Of a stretch of DNA of 64,000 nt, positions 1-8,425 are shown piece by piece; positions within the stretch are counted from its first letter, which is position 1; the number at the start of each line of letters is the position of its first letter. Origin of the DNA: Knoellia sinensis KCTC 19936 (GTDB taxonomy: Bacteria; Actinomycetota; Actinomycetes; Actinomycetales; Dermatophilaceae); the NCBI RefSeq assembly GCF_000768705.1, contig NZ_AVPJ01000003.1, positions 1 through 64,000 of the forward strand. The letters are read 5' to 3'. The translations under genes were made by a program, and so were the position numbers. A model generated the notes under the pieces. It was not told the DNA's origin and searched no databases. It saw nothing but the letters and a program-made list of their open reading frames with translations.

Positions 1-457
1 ACGCCTTGTCCCCCAACGACCCGAGCTTCGGGGCCAGGTCGGCATCGACCTGCGCCCGGTGCTCCCGCGACAAACACGCGGTCTCGCGGACCATGATCAG
101 CGCCCGCCGCTCACTGATCTCCCCGCGCGTGAGCGCGGCCAGGGTGTGCGGCATCTCCTCCACCAGTGCTTTCGCGACCCCGACGTGCTGGTCCGCCACC
201 GTCGGTGAACACTTCCTGGCCAGCGCGATCTCGGCGCGGACGCTGCGGGAGTCCTCACCCAGGCCCTCACGGTCCACGACCGCGGCCTGCGTCAGCCGGG
301 CCTGCACCGCTGCGGCGGCGCCCTTGATCGCCTCCAACGCCGACACCGTCGCGACCCGCTCCGCCTCGGTCAACCCCTCCGGGTTCAGCTCCGCCAACGA
401 CGACACCACCGAGCGCACCTGCGCTTCGGGTGTGGTCGTCATCGGTGTCGCGTCCAT
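1..457 (-). CDS. DUF222 domain protein (probable HNH endonuclease family), N-terminal part
   Basis: The reading frame starts at ATG 457 (MDATPMTTTPEAQVRSVVSS) and stays open to the left edge, so only about 152 residues are present. The sequence is helical and Ala/Glu-rich, with phrases such as LTEAERVATVSALEAIKGA and CSPTVADQHVGVAKALVEEM that are typical of the DUF222 domain. In actinobacteria this domain usually precedes a C-terminal HNH nuclease domain, which would lie outside the window. Such genes are numerous, paralogous and of unknown biological role. No strong ribosome binding site is visible. Family membership is fairly certain; nuclease activity cannot be judged from this fragment. 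Confidence 0.8.
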   Translation of the reverse strand, partial: MDATPMTTTPEAQVRSVVSSLAELNPEGLTEAERVATVSALEAIKGAAAAVQARLTQAAVVDREGLGEDSRSVRAEIALARKCSPTVADQHVGVAKALVEEMPHTLAALTRGEISERRALIMVRETACLSREHRAQVDADLAPKLGSLGDKA

Positions 458-536
458 ACCCCAAATCGTACACGCGTTCGGTGACATCCAGCCGGTTGTC
501 CACAACCCAATTCCCTTGCACCACAACCCTTTTCGT

Positions 537-649
537 AGCGTCAGGGTGAGTGGCTGCTAGAGCGACCGTTGACGCTGACGTTGCGAAAGCAGCGACGCCT
601 AGCGTCAGGGTGAGTGGCTAATAGAGCGACCGTTGACGCTGACGTTGCG
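537..649. repeat. Two tandem 49-bp repeats, each with a 7-bp inverted repeat
   Basis: Copies lie at 537-585 and 601-649, 64 bp apart, and differ at two bases (ctgctag versus ctaatag). Each carries AGCGTCA near its left end and TGACGCT about 26 bp later, so each can form a hairpin. They fill the gap between the DUF222 gene start and the parA stop codon. A terminator for parA or an intergenic repeat family are both possible. Confidence 0.75.
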
Positions 650-657
650 GTGACGGG

Positions 658-1440
658 CTAGAGCCGAGGGAGCAGGCTCTTGGCGACTTCACGGTAGGCC
701 CGTGCGCCCTTGGACGTCCGCGACGTGGAGAGGATCGAACGACCAACGGCCGGAGCCTCCGCGAACCGCACCGTGCGCGGGATCGCCGGCGACAGGACCG
801 GAAGCCCATAGCGCTCCCCCACGTCATTGAGCACTTCCTGCGAGTGGTTGCTGCGGCCGTCGAACAACGTGGGCAGAATCCCGATGATCTCGAGCTTCTT
901 GTTGAGGATCTTCTGGACATCGGTGACCGTGTCGAGCAGCTGCCCGACACCTCGGTGGCTCAACATCTCGCACGGCATCGGAATGATGAGTCCCTGAGCG
1001 GCGGTCAGCGCATTGAGCGTGAGCACGCCGAGGCTCGGCGAGCAGTCGAGCAGGATGACGTCATAGTCCTTGCGCACGTCTTCGAGCACACCCTGCAGCA
1101 CGTATTCGCGCGCGGGCCGGCCCAGGAGGACCGCTTCCGTGCCGGCCAGGTCGATCGACCCCGGCGCCAGATCGACCCCGTCGTCACTCGGGGTGATGAT
1201 GTCGGCCAGCTCGACCTGGCCCAGCATCACGTGGTGGACCGACGACTCGACCTCGTCCGGGTCGATGCCGAGACTGAAGGTCAGGCACGCCTGGGCGTCA
1301 AGGTCGAGGAGCAGCACCCGCTTGCCGGCCTCGGCGAAAGCAGCCCCGAGCGACGCGACCGACGTCGTCTTGGCGACACCACCCTTCTGGTTGGCGACGG
1401 CGATGATCGTGGCACCTGAAGAGCGCTTGCGTGGAGGCAC
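658..1440 (-). CDS. ParA/Soj-family ATPase
   Basis: This 260-residue protein has the deviant Walker A box KGGVAKTT at residues 19-26, the switch motif LLDLDAQA near 44-50, and the Walker B-like VILLDCSPS further on. These define ParA/MinD-type ATPases, which dimerise on ATP and position chromosomes, plasmids or protein complexes. No parB, gidB or origin lies nearby, so it is more likely an accessory ParA (compare M. tuberculosis Rv3213c-type proteins) than the chromosome-segregation ParA. The start is GTG 1440, preceded by AAGGA at a 6-nt spacing. Its partner and cargo cannot be told from the sequence. Confidence 0.85.
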   Translation of the reverse strand: MPPRKRSSGATIIAVANQKGGVAKTTSVASLGAAFAEAGKRVLLLDLDAQACLTFSLGIDPDEVESSVHHVMLGQVELADIITPSDDGVDLAPGSIDLAGTEAVLLGRPAREYVLQGVLEDVRKDYDVILLDCSPSLGVLTLNALTAAQGLIIPMPCEMLSHRGVGQLLDTVTDVQKILNKKLEIIGILPTLFDGRSNHSQEVLNDVGERYGLPVLSPAIPRTVRFAEAPAVGRSILSTSRTSKGARAYREVAKSLLPRL

Positions 1441-1592
1441 GGACAGTCCTTGGAATCGTCGGTATGCCGGCCGGCCCAGTCTGGCAGGCAGTCACGTCCC
1501 ACACGTGGATTGCTCACATGGTGTCTACCGGGGCGGCAGGACTGCCTGACCAAGGTCGGCGAAGTAGCCGTCGTGGATTCCCCAGTGGTCTG

Positions 1593-2495
1593 TCAATCCA
1601 CCTCGACCGGCCGTGGCACTGCGGCAGCCTCCGCAGCTTCAAGGGCTGCCCAACCGGACTTCTCCGGTCCGGCAGTCTGCCCTTCGGGGCAGTGCGCCCT
1701 GAAGTCACACCACGTGCACAGGGGCCCCACCACTGGCGGGAACAACGTCGACTCGACGCCGCGCTCCGCGAAGTCCGCGTCGACCCTTTGAGCATCGCGC
1801 GCGATCGACTTCGCCTCATCGACCTTGCGGGTCAGCGACTCCGGGGTGTGCGTGTGTGACACCACCTCACCGGTGGGCACGTGGTGGAGCTCGACGCGAA
1901 GGCACGGGCGACGGAACATCTTCCAGACGGCAGCGGCATACAGGGCCATCGGCAAGGACGTGCGCGCGTCATCCTCGCCCAAGGGTTTCTGGCTCGTCTT
2001 GTAGTCCACGACCACGAGTTCGCCGTCGCGGTCGTCGAGCCGGTCGATGCGCCCCGTGACGCGCAGCGCCCCGCTCACGAACGAGACCGTTCGCTCGATC
2101 CCCTTGGGCTGGTCGTCCGGGTCGACACCTCCGAGGTATGCCGTGACGTGCTCCTGCGCCCGCTTGCGCCACTGGCTCGCCTGGTCCGGATCACGAAAAC
2201 CCACATCGATCCAGGACTGGCGCACCAGCTCGCGCCCGGCCGACGCCGTGCGGCGATCACGCGGCAGGTCCCACCAGTCCCGAAGCGCGTTGTGCACCGC
2301 CAGACCGAAGGAGGTGTGCGCCCGCTGCGGCCGGGCCTCCGGCCGCGGCTTGTCGAGGTATTGCATTCGATAACGGCGGGGGCAGTCGACGAGAGCAAGA
2401 AGCCGCGACGGGCTCGCGGCATACAACTTCGGCGGCATGCCCGCGAACTCCTGCTGGACCGGCCGCCCGGCGCCCACATCGCTCACCTGACTCAC
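1593..2495 (-). CDS. RecB-like PD-(D/E)XK nuclease with probable Fe-S cluster
   Basis: This 300-residue protein shows the RecB/Cas4-type nuclease core: GRIDRLD with Asp151, then VVVDYKTSQK with Asp164 and Lys166. Cys38 (in VDCPRRY) together with Cys260, Cys263 and Cys269 (CTWCDFRAHC) matches the four-cysteine iron-sulfur staple of AddB/Cas4-like nucleases. It is a stand-alone nuclease domain with no helicase part, like M. tuberculosis Rv2119. GTG 2495 is preceded by TAGGTT and six bases, so the mRNA may be leaderless; an in-frame GTG 15 bases downstream has a good GGGGAGG site. The role is presumably DNA repair. Confidence 0.85.
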   Translation of the reverse strand: MSQVSDVGAGRPVQQEFAGMPPKLYAASPSRLLALVDCPRRYRMQYLDKPRPEARPQRAHTSFGLAVHNALRDWWDLPRDRRTASAGRELVRQSWIDVGFRDPDQASQWRKRAQEHVTAYLGGVDPDDQPKGIERTVSFVSGALRVTGRIDRLDDRDGELVVVDYKTSQKPLGEDDARTSLPMALYAAAVWKMFRRPCLRVELHHVPTGEVVSHTHTPESLTRKVDEAKSIARDAQRVDADFAERGVESTLFPPVVGPLCTWCDFRAHCPEGQTAGPEKSGWAALEAAEAAAVPRPVEVD

Positions 2496-2549
2496 CTCCC
2501 CAACCTAGCCAGAGCGGCCGACACTGTCCGGCAACCATCCACAGGCGTG

Positions 2550-3436
<887 letters not shown>

Positions 3437-3440
<4 letters not shown>

Positions 3441-4282
3441 GGCTCGATCACTTTCACGCCGCGGGACTGCTCGACGATACGTGACCATTCCCGCGGCTTC
3501 GTCGTGTTCTCACCGAGGCGGTTGAGCTTGCCGGTGCCGTGGTAGTCGCTGCTCCCGGTCACGACCAGTTTGTGGCGCTCGGCGAGCCGCAGGGCACGCT
3601 CGACCTCCTCGGGTTCGTGGTCGCGGTGATGCGCCTCGAGTCCTGCCAGCCCCGCCTCGGCGAACTCCTCGACCATCTCGTCACTGACGCTGGCCATCCG
3701 CATGGCGAAAGGATGGGCCAGGACCGGAACTCCCCCAGCACCCCGCACGAGCTTGATCGCTGCCACAGGGTCGGGTGCGTAGTGCCCGACGTAGTACTTG
3801 CTCCCGTCGTGCAGCAGGTCGCGGAACGCCTCGTCACGTGTGGCCACGACCCCGTTCGCCACGAGTGCGTCGGCCAGGTGTGGCCGGCCCAGCGTTGCGC
3901 CCGGCGCCACCTGCGCGCGCACCTCACGCACCGTGATGGGTATGCCGTCCGCGGCCATGCGTTGAACCATGCGATCCATGCGGCCCACCCTGCTGTCGCG
4001 GGCCCGGGCGAGCTCGATGGCCAGGCGCGGGTCGTCGGGGTTGGGCAGGTAGCCGAGCAGGTGGATGCTCCGGTAGGCGCGGCTGCACGAGATCTCGATC
4101 CCCCGAACCAGCCTGATGCCTTCGCGGTGCGCCGCACCCACGGCCTCTTCCCACCCGGCGGTCGTGTCGTGGTCGGTGAGGGCGATCATCCCCAGACCCG
4201 CAGCCTTGGCCTCGGCCACGAGGTCGGATGGGCTCTGGGTCCCGTCACTTGCGGTCGAGTGCGTGTGGAGGTCGATCTTCAC
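3437..4282 (-). CDS. PHP-domain phosphoesterase (YciV/RNase AM type)
   Basis: The protein has 281 residues and opens with the PHP metal motif DLHTHSTASDGTQSP, followed by ALTDHDTTAGWEEA and, near the C terminus, GSSDYHG. These are the metal-binding motifs of the PHP superfamily. The order matches the YciV/TrpH group, whose studied members remove nucleotides from RNA 5' ends or hydrolyse nucleoside 3',5'-bisphosphates. GTG 4282 is used because the PHP motif begins three residues later and because TAGGCT sits seven bases upstream, as expected for a leaderless mRNA. It overlaps purU by four bases. The substrate is inferred from family only. Confidence 0.88.
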
Positions 4283-4355
4283 GCTGCGTAGCCTAAGCGC
4301 GAAGTGGCCGGCCCACCCCTCACTCCGGACTCGCGAACCGATCGCGCCGCAGAGG

Positions 4356-4380
4356 CAACCTTTGACGGCATACCCCCGTA
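4356..4380 (+). promoter_or_regulatory. ECF-type promoter of sigma operon 1
   Basis: CAACCTTT at 4356-4363, a 12-bp spacer, then CCGTA at 4376-4380. The same CAACCTTT-N12-CCGT arrangement precedes the two paralogous sigma genes downstream. AAC at -35 and CGT at -10 is the usual form of ECF promoters, so autoregulation is likely. The spacer contains CGGCATAC, the reverse complement of the window's frequent octamer. Confidence 0.75.
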
Positions 4381-4411
4381 GTGCTGGGTGAGACCACGAC
4401 AAGGGGGACAC

Positions 4412-4921
4412 ATGCTGGGACGAGAGTCCAAGGCTGAACGCGACGCGGCGTTCACCGCATTCATGACCGACGCGACACCGTCGCTGCTGCGCACAGCGTG
4501 GCTGCTCACGGGGTCGCACGATCGCTCCCAGGAGCTGGTGCAGGCAGCGTTCGTCAAGACGTATGCCGCGTGGCCCAAGGTGCGCCGCGAACAAGCCTTG
4601 GCCTATGCCAGGCGGATCCTCGTGAACCACAAGACGGACACGTGGCGCAAGACGTCGCGCGAGGTGATTGTCGACGGCGTGCCCGAGCGCCCGATCCGAC
4701 CCGACAGCACCGTCGAACATCGCGACGAGATCCTGCGCATGCTCGACCTGCTCCCGGCGCAACAGCGAAGGATCGTCGTCCTGCGCTACTACCAGGACCT
4801 GTCGGAGCAACAGACCGCCGACCTGCTCGGCATCTCCGTCGGCGCCGTGAAGTCCGGTGCCTCCCGTGGACTCGCCACCCTCCGAACCGCCCACCTCACC
4901 ACCGAAGGGAGCCAGCGATGA
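4412..4921 (+). CDS. SigE-family ECF RNA polymerase sigma factor, copy 1
   Basis: The protein has 169 residues, with region 2 (SLLRTAWLLTGSHDRSQELV) and region 4 (LLPAQQRRIVVLRYYQDLSE then a helix-turn-helix SEQQTADLLGISVGAVKS). These features fit the actinobacterial SigE-family of ECF sigma factors (SACE_1649 type). ATG 4412 is preceded by AAGGGGG at a 4-5 nt spacing; the GTG at 4388 would lie at the predicted transcription start. It overlaps the next gene as ATGA, so sigma factor and membrane partner are co-translated. First of three paralogous pairs. The inducing signal is unknown. Confidence 0.92.
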   Translation: MLGRESKAERDAAFTAFMTDATPSLLRTAWLLTGSHDRSQELVQAAFVKTYAAWPKVRREQALAYARRILVNHKTDTWRKTSREVIVDGVPERPIRPDSTVEHRDEILRMLDLLPAQQRRIVVLRYYQDLSEQQTADLLGISVGAVKSGASRGLATLRTAHLTTEGSQR

Positions 4922-5787
4922 GCTTCGACATGGAAGACCTGCTCAGGAACGAGCTCCGTGGCGCCGCCTCGAGCGCTCCGCACGACCTCGGGATCGCCGA
5001 CCAGGACGTGCTCACGCGCGGTCGCCGGGTTGTCGTCCGTCGTCGCGTCCTCACCGTGGCCGGTGCCGCCGCCGCGACGCTCGTGATCGCCGGGACGATC
5101 GGTGTCCTCGCCCCACGGGCCGGTGACACCGACACGCTCCCCGCGGTTCCGACGCCCACCGTGACGCCGACTCCGGACGTCACCCCGACAACCACGTCCT
5201 CGGCCTCGCCGTCCGCGACGGTGACGAGCAGTGCAACTGCCACACCAAACTCGACCCCGTCGGCCACGACGACCACGACGACGACCCCGGAATCCACTCC
5301 GAGTCGGACGCCGTCGAAGTCGCCCAGCCCGAGCACCACCTCGGCCAGCGTGGACTGGACCGACCCCGTCAGCGTGGGCGGTGTCGCCTACAGCGCAAGG
5401 CTGGTGCGCGACGGCATGTCTGGCGACTACCCCAACTACAAGGCCGAACTCCGCGCGAACGGCTCACTCGTGTACACGCGTCACGACCCCAACGGAGAGC
5501 ACGGACTCGGCATCGCCGCCGACCCTCGCGTCGTCTATGCCTCGCATGTCGGCCCCCTCTCGGACGTGGTCTCGGAGAACGGCCAGCCGGTCAGCGGCGA
5601 GGAGTTCAGGTCGATCACCCTGCCCTTTCCGGACACGGGCCATGAATACCCGAAGGGGTCCATGACCTTCACCATCATCAAGCTCCCCAGGCCGGCGACC
5701 GTCGACGAGAACGGCAACGTGACTCGAATGGTGGTTCGCAATGCGAACGGCACCGAAGCATCCTTGGGCGTCGGCTACGACTTCTGA
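4918..5787 (+). CDS. Single-pass membrane protein, putative regulator of sigma copy 1
   Basis: The protein has 289 residues. A short N-terminal cytoplasmic part (about 40 residues, ending in an Arg-rich stretch RGRRVVVRRR) leads into one membrane helix (LTVAGAAAATLVIAGTIGVL), then a long Thr/Ser/Pro linker (about residues 75-145), and an outer domain without a recognised fold. The position right behind an ECF sigma gene suggests an anti-sigma role, but no zinc finger (HxxxCxxC) is present. The low-complexity linker, typical of cell-wall-spanning regions, sets it apart from the two downstream paralogues. Confidence 0.75.
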   Translation: MSFDMEDLLRNELRGAASSAPHDLGIADQDVLTRGRRVVVRRRVLTVAGAAAATLVIAGTIGVLAPRAGDTDTLPAVPTPTVTPTPDVTPTTTSSASPSATVTSSATATPNSTPSATTTTTTTPESTPSRTPSKSPSPSTTSASVDWTDPVSVGGVAYSARLVRDGMSGDYPNYKAELRANGSLVYTRHDPNGEHGLGIAADPRVVYASHVGPLSDVVSENGQPVSGEEFRSITLPFPDTGHEYPKGSMTFTIIKLPRPATVDENGNVTRMVVRNANGTEASLGVGYDF

Positions 5788-5794
5788 GGCGTGA

Positions 5795-5819
5795 CAACCT
5801 TTCGGACCGGTCGGCCGTA
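5795..5819 (+). promoter_or_regulatory. ECF-type promoter of sigma operon 2
   Basis: CAACCTTT at 5795-5802, a 12-bp spacer, then CCGTA at 5815-5819. The motif and spacing equal those at 4356 and 7861. It starts 8 bases after the stop codon of the preceding gene, so operon 2 has its own promoter. Confidence 0.75.
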
Positions 5820-5861
5820 TCGAGGGCGTCCGGTTCGATGGGTATGGTGTGAGGTGGTGTC

Positions 5862-6359
5862 GTGAGCAGGCGCGATGACGGGTCGTTCGACGAGTTCATG
5901 CGGTCGAGCTCCCCCCGGCTGCTGCGGCTGGCGTGGCTGCTCACGGGTGGCGCGTCGAGCGCGGAGGACCTGGTCCAGGAGACGCTCGAGCGCGTCTATG
6001 TGGCGTGGCCCCGGATCGAAGCGGGCGGCACCCACAACTATGCGCGGCGCGTGCTCGTGAATCTCCACACCGACTCACATCGGCGTCGCTGGCGTGAGTC
6101 GCTCACGTCGGAGGTACCGGAGACGTCGCTCTCGGACCGCTCGGATCAGGTCGTCCTCTCCGACCACCTCGCGGGCGCTCTGGCTCAACTTCCGGTCCGC
6201 GAGCGCCAGTGTGTCGTCCTGCGCCACCACGTCGACATGTCCGAACGCGACGTCGCCGAGGCCCTCAACATCAGCACGGGGACGGTCAAGTCCTCAACCT
6301 CGCGCGGCCTCGCCCGCCTGCGCACCCTGCTCGTCACCGAAGGAGACCGTCATGCCTGA
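5862..6359 (+). CDS. SigE-family ECF RNA polymerase sigma factor, copy 2
   Basis: The protein has 165 residues. It has the same build as the copy at 4412: region 2 at RLLRLAWLLTGGASSAEDLV and region 4 at LPVRERQCVVLRHHVDMSER with the helix-turn-helix VAEALNISTGTVKSSTSRG. GTG 5862 is preceded by GAGGTGG. The last codons overlap the next gene by eight bases (ATGCCTGA), so the two are translationally coupled. Sequence divergence from copies 1 and 3 shows an old duplication. Confidence 0.92.
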   Translation: MSRRDDGSFDEFMRSSSPRLLRLAWLLTGGASSAEDLVQETLERVYVAWPRIEAGGTHNYARRVLVNLHTDSHRRRWRESLTSEVPETSLSDRSDQVVLSDHLAGALAQLPVRERQCVVLRHHVDMSERDVAEALNISTGTVKSSTSRGLARLRTLLVTEGDRHA

Positions 6360-7371
6360 CCCGATCCTCGAGCTCCTTGCCGCTCCCCCGTCACCTTCGC
6401 TGGCCGTCGACGAGGACGCCGTGTATGCCGGGGGGCGCCGTCGCCTGCGCCGGCGCGCCTTGCGGCGCACCGGGCTCGGCGTGGTCGGCGTGGTGGGAGC
6501 AGCCGCCATCACGTTCGGTGCCCTCGGCTCGGGGGTGCGCAACGACGCCCTCCCGGCCGTCCCGTCTCCGTCGGTCAGCGTCGGCAAGCCCGTTTCCGCC
6601 ACGGTGCTCGACGGTCGCTATGCCGTCGAGGTCATCCCTGGTGACACGGGCGACCAGCCGAACGTCACGTTCTACAAGATCGAGGACGGCAAGCGCACAC
6701 AGCTCGCGCAGTCGCTGGTCGACTCAACCGTCGTTTCGATGGGCACCGGCACCGGTGCCGACGGCGTCATGCTCGGCACCGCGCCGGTCGGCCTGGCCAA
6801 GTCCCTGACCAGCGCACCTGAGGCGAAAGGCGGGATCCAGCAGGACGATGCGCCGCTACCCGGAACCGAGTTCAAGGCGTACGCGCTCAAGTTCGACAAC
6901 CCGGCCGACGTGGGGACCTACAGGGACACGTTCTGGATGGACGATGCCGGAAGCGGTGCGGTCCGTGACGGCATGGGCAACCGAGTGCTCAGCACGAGGC
7001 TCGCCGAGACCGACACCTTCTTCGTCGATCGTGAGTCGGGCGTCATGGGCGTCTTCACGCGCGACGGCGGATCAATGAAGCCCCTGACCCGAGAAGAGGC
7101 CATCACCACGATGGGCTACGGCCAGCAGCACGATGGAGGTGACTGGACTTGGCGCTCCGTCACCCTCCTCCCTTCTGAGGCGCGCAACATCGAGTTCTCG
7201 TGGGCCGCCGACAACTACCACTCCGAGGTCTTCACCGAGTCGCTTCCGAACGGCACTGAGGTGGCCGCATTTGCCGACGCCACCGGTCCCGGATCGGGCG
7301 CGGGCCCGCGGGTCACGAAGGTGACGTGGACGGACGAGGCGGGCGTACGGCATACCGAAGAAGTGAAGTGA
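6352..7371 (+). CDS. Single-pass membrane protein, putative regulator of sigma copy 2
   Basis: The protein has 339 residues with a short cytoplasmic N terminus, an Arg-rich stop-transfer flank (GGRRRLRRRALRRTG), one membrane helix (about 42-62) and an external domain of about 270 residues. It is clearly homologous to the protein at 8418: both share a GRYAVE/SRYAVE segment after the membrane and end with WTDEAGVRHTEEVK-like sequence. No zinc finger or enzymatic motif is visible. The 8-bp overlap with its sigma gene makes an anti-sigma or signal-sensing role the best guess, not a proven one. Confidence 0.75.
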   Translation: MPDPILELLAAPPSPSLAVDEDAVYAGGRRRLRRRALRRTGLGVVGVVGAAAITFGALGSGVRNDALPAVPSPSVSVGKPVSATVLDGRYAVEVIPGDTGDQPNVTFYKIEDGKRTQLAQSLVDSTVVSMGTGTGADGVMLGTAPVGLAKSLTSAPEAKGGIQQDDAPLPGTEFKAYALKFDNPADVGTYRDTFWMDDAGSGAVRDGMGNRVLSTRLAETDTFFVDRESGVMGVFTRDGGSMKPLTREEAITTMGYGQQHDGGDWTWRSVTLLPSEARNIEFSWAADNYHSEVFTESLPNGTEVAAFADATGPGSGAGPRVTKVTWTDEAGVRHTEEVK

Positions 7372-7389
7372 CCTTCGACTGAGATGCCC

Positions 7390-7809
7390 TCACACGACGA
7401 GGTGGGTGTACGGGTCCGGTCGCTCGTCGTAGCTGCGCAGGATGCAGAACTCGTTGCCCTCGGGGTCGGCCATCGTCACCCAGCCCGCCCCGGGGCCACC
7501 CTCGGGGTGGTCGCGCAGGTCGTTGACGACGGTCGCGCCGTGGGCGAGGAGGCGCTCGACCTCCTCGTCGCGGGTGCGGTCCGTGGGCACGAGGTCGAAG
7601 TGGAGTCGGTTCTTCACGGTCTTGCCCTCGGGTACCTCGATGAAGAGCACCCGCTCGCGACCGTCGGGGCTGAGGATCATGCATTCCTCGTGGCCCGGGA
7701 GATTGGGGTCCTGTGGGTCCTCGGACCACCCGAGCACTTCGCTCCACCAGTGCGACTGGTCGTGGGCGTTGCGGGAGTCGACTGACGTGTGTGAGATCCG
7801 TGAGGCCAT
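7390..7809 (-). CDS. VOC-family (glyoxalase/bleomycin-resistance fold) protein
   Basis: The protein has 139 residues with the two beta-alpha-beta-beta-beta halves of the vicinal oxygen chelate fold: an early HWWSEVLGW segment and a late WVTMADPEGNEFCIL, which is characteristic of the family. The resemblance is to small actinobacterial VOC proteins of unknown substrate, so dioxygenase, isomerase and binding-protein roles are all open. ATG 7809 is chosen because AGGG lies eight bases upstream; GTG 7818 would overlap that site. It is convergent with sigma operon 2, the two stop codons being 18 bp apart. Confidence 0.85.
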   Translation of the reverse strand: MASRISHTSVDSRNAHDQSHWWSEVLGWSEDPQDPNLPGHEECMILSPDGRERVLFIEVPEGKTVKNRLHFDLVPTDRTRDEEVERLLAHGATVVNDLRDHPEGGPGAGWVTMADPEGNEFCILRSYDERPDPYTHLVV

Positions 7810-7860
7810 GTCGGCCACCCTTTCATTCGGGAATCAGGCCGGCCACCGAGATACTCGACT

Positions 7861-7884
7861 CAACCTTTGGGGGACGTGCTCCGT
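7861..7884 (+). promoter_or_regulatory. ECF-type promoter of sigma operon 3
   Basis: CAACCTTT at 7861-7868, a 12-bp spacer, then CCGT at 7881-7884. Third copy of the motif found at 4356 and 5795, again about 40 bp before a SigE-family sigma gene. It lies between that gene and the divergent VOC gene. Confidence 0.75.
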
Positions 7885-7924
7885 TCTAAGGGGGCAATGA
7901 CGAACCGAGGGAACGAGGGGTGAG

Positions 7925-8425
7925 ATGGCGGGGAGACACGACGACGAGTTCGCCGAGTTCGCCGTGGGGGCCACACCACGGCTGTTGCGGACGGCCTGGT
8001 TGATCTGTGGTGACGAGTCTCAGGCCGAGGACCTGGTGCAGTCGGCCATGGTCAAGGTCTATCTGCGCTGGGGCTGGCTGCGCACCCGCCAGCCCGTCGC
8101 CTACGCGCGCAAGTGCATCCTCAACGAGCACATCGACACCCATCGCCGACGCCAGCGCGAAACGACCGTCAGCGACCTGCCGGAGCAGCACCATCGCGAC
8201 CGCGAGCCCGAGGACACCGGGCACATCGTCCGGCTCCTCAACACCCTGCCGACGCGCGAGCGCCAGGTCGTGGTGCTCCGTCACTACGTCGGGCTCCCTG
8301 AGGCCGAGGTCGCCGACCTCCTCGATGTGAGCGTCGGCACCGTCAAGAGCAGCGGGTCACGCGGCCTCGTCCGGCTCCGCGAAGCCCTCGCCACCGAAGA
8401 CCTTCAGGAGGGACAACATGTCTGA
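7925..8425 (+). CDS. SigE-family ECF RNA polymerase sigma factor, copy 3
   Basis: The protein has 166 residues, paralogous to those at 4412 and 5862: RLLRTAWLICGDESQAEDLV in region 2, and LPTRERQVVVLRHYVGLPEA plus the helix-turn-helix VADLLDVSVGTVKSSGSRG in region 4. ATG 7925 follows GAGGGG at a short spacing. It overlaps the next gene by eight bases (ATGTCTGA), exactly as in copy 2. Copies 2 and 3 therefore look like the more recent duplication pair. Probably autoregulated from the promoter at 7861. Confidence 0.92.
   Translation: MAGRHDDEFAEFAVGATPRLLRTAWLICGDESQAEDLVQSAMVKVYLRWGWLRTRQPVAYARKCILNEHIDTHRRRQRETTVSDLPEQHHRDREPEDTGHIVRLLNTLPTRERQVVVLRHYVGLPEAEVADLLDVSVGTVKSSGSRGLVRLREALATEDLQEGQHV

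Noticed and set aside
658-1440. ParA-type ATPase as the chromosome partition protein near an origin
   Set aside because: No parB, gidB, rnpA or parS-like sites are nearby, and the neighbours are metabolic and repair genes.
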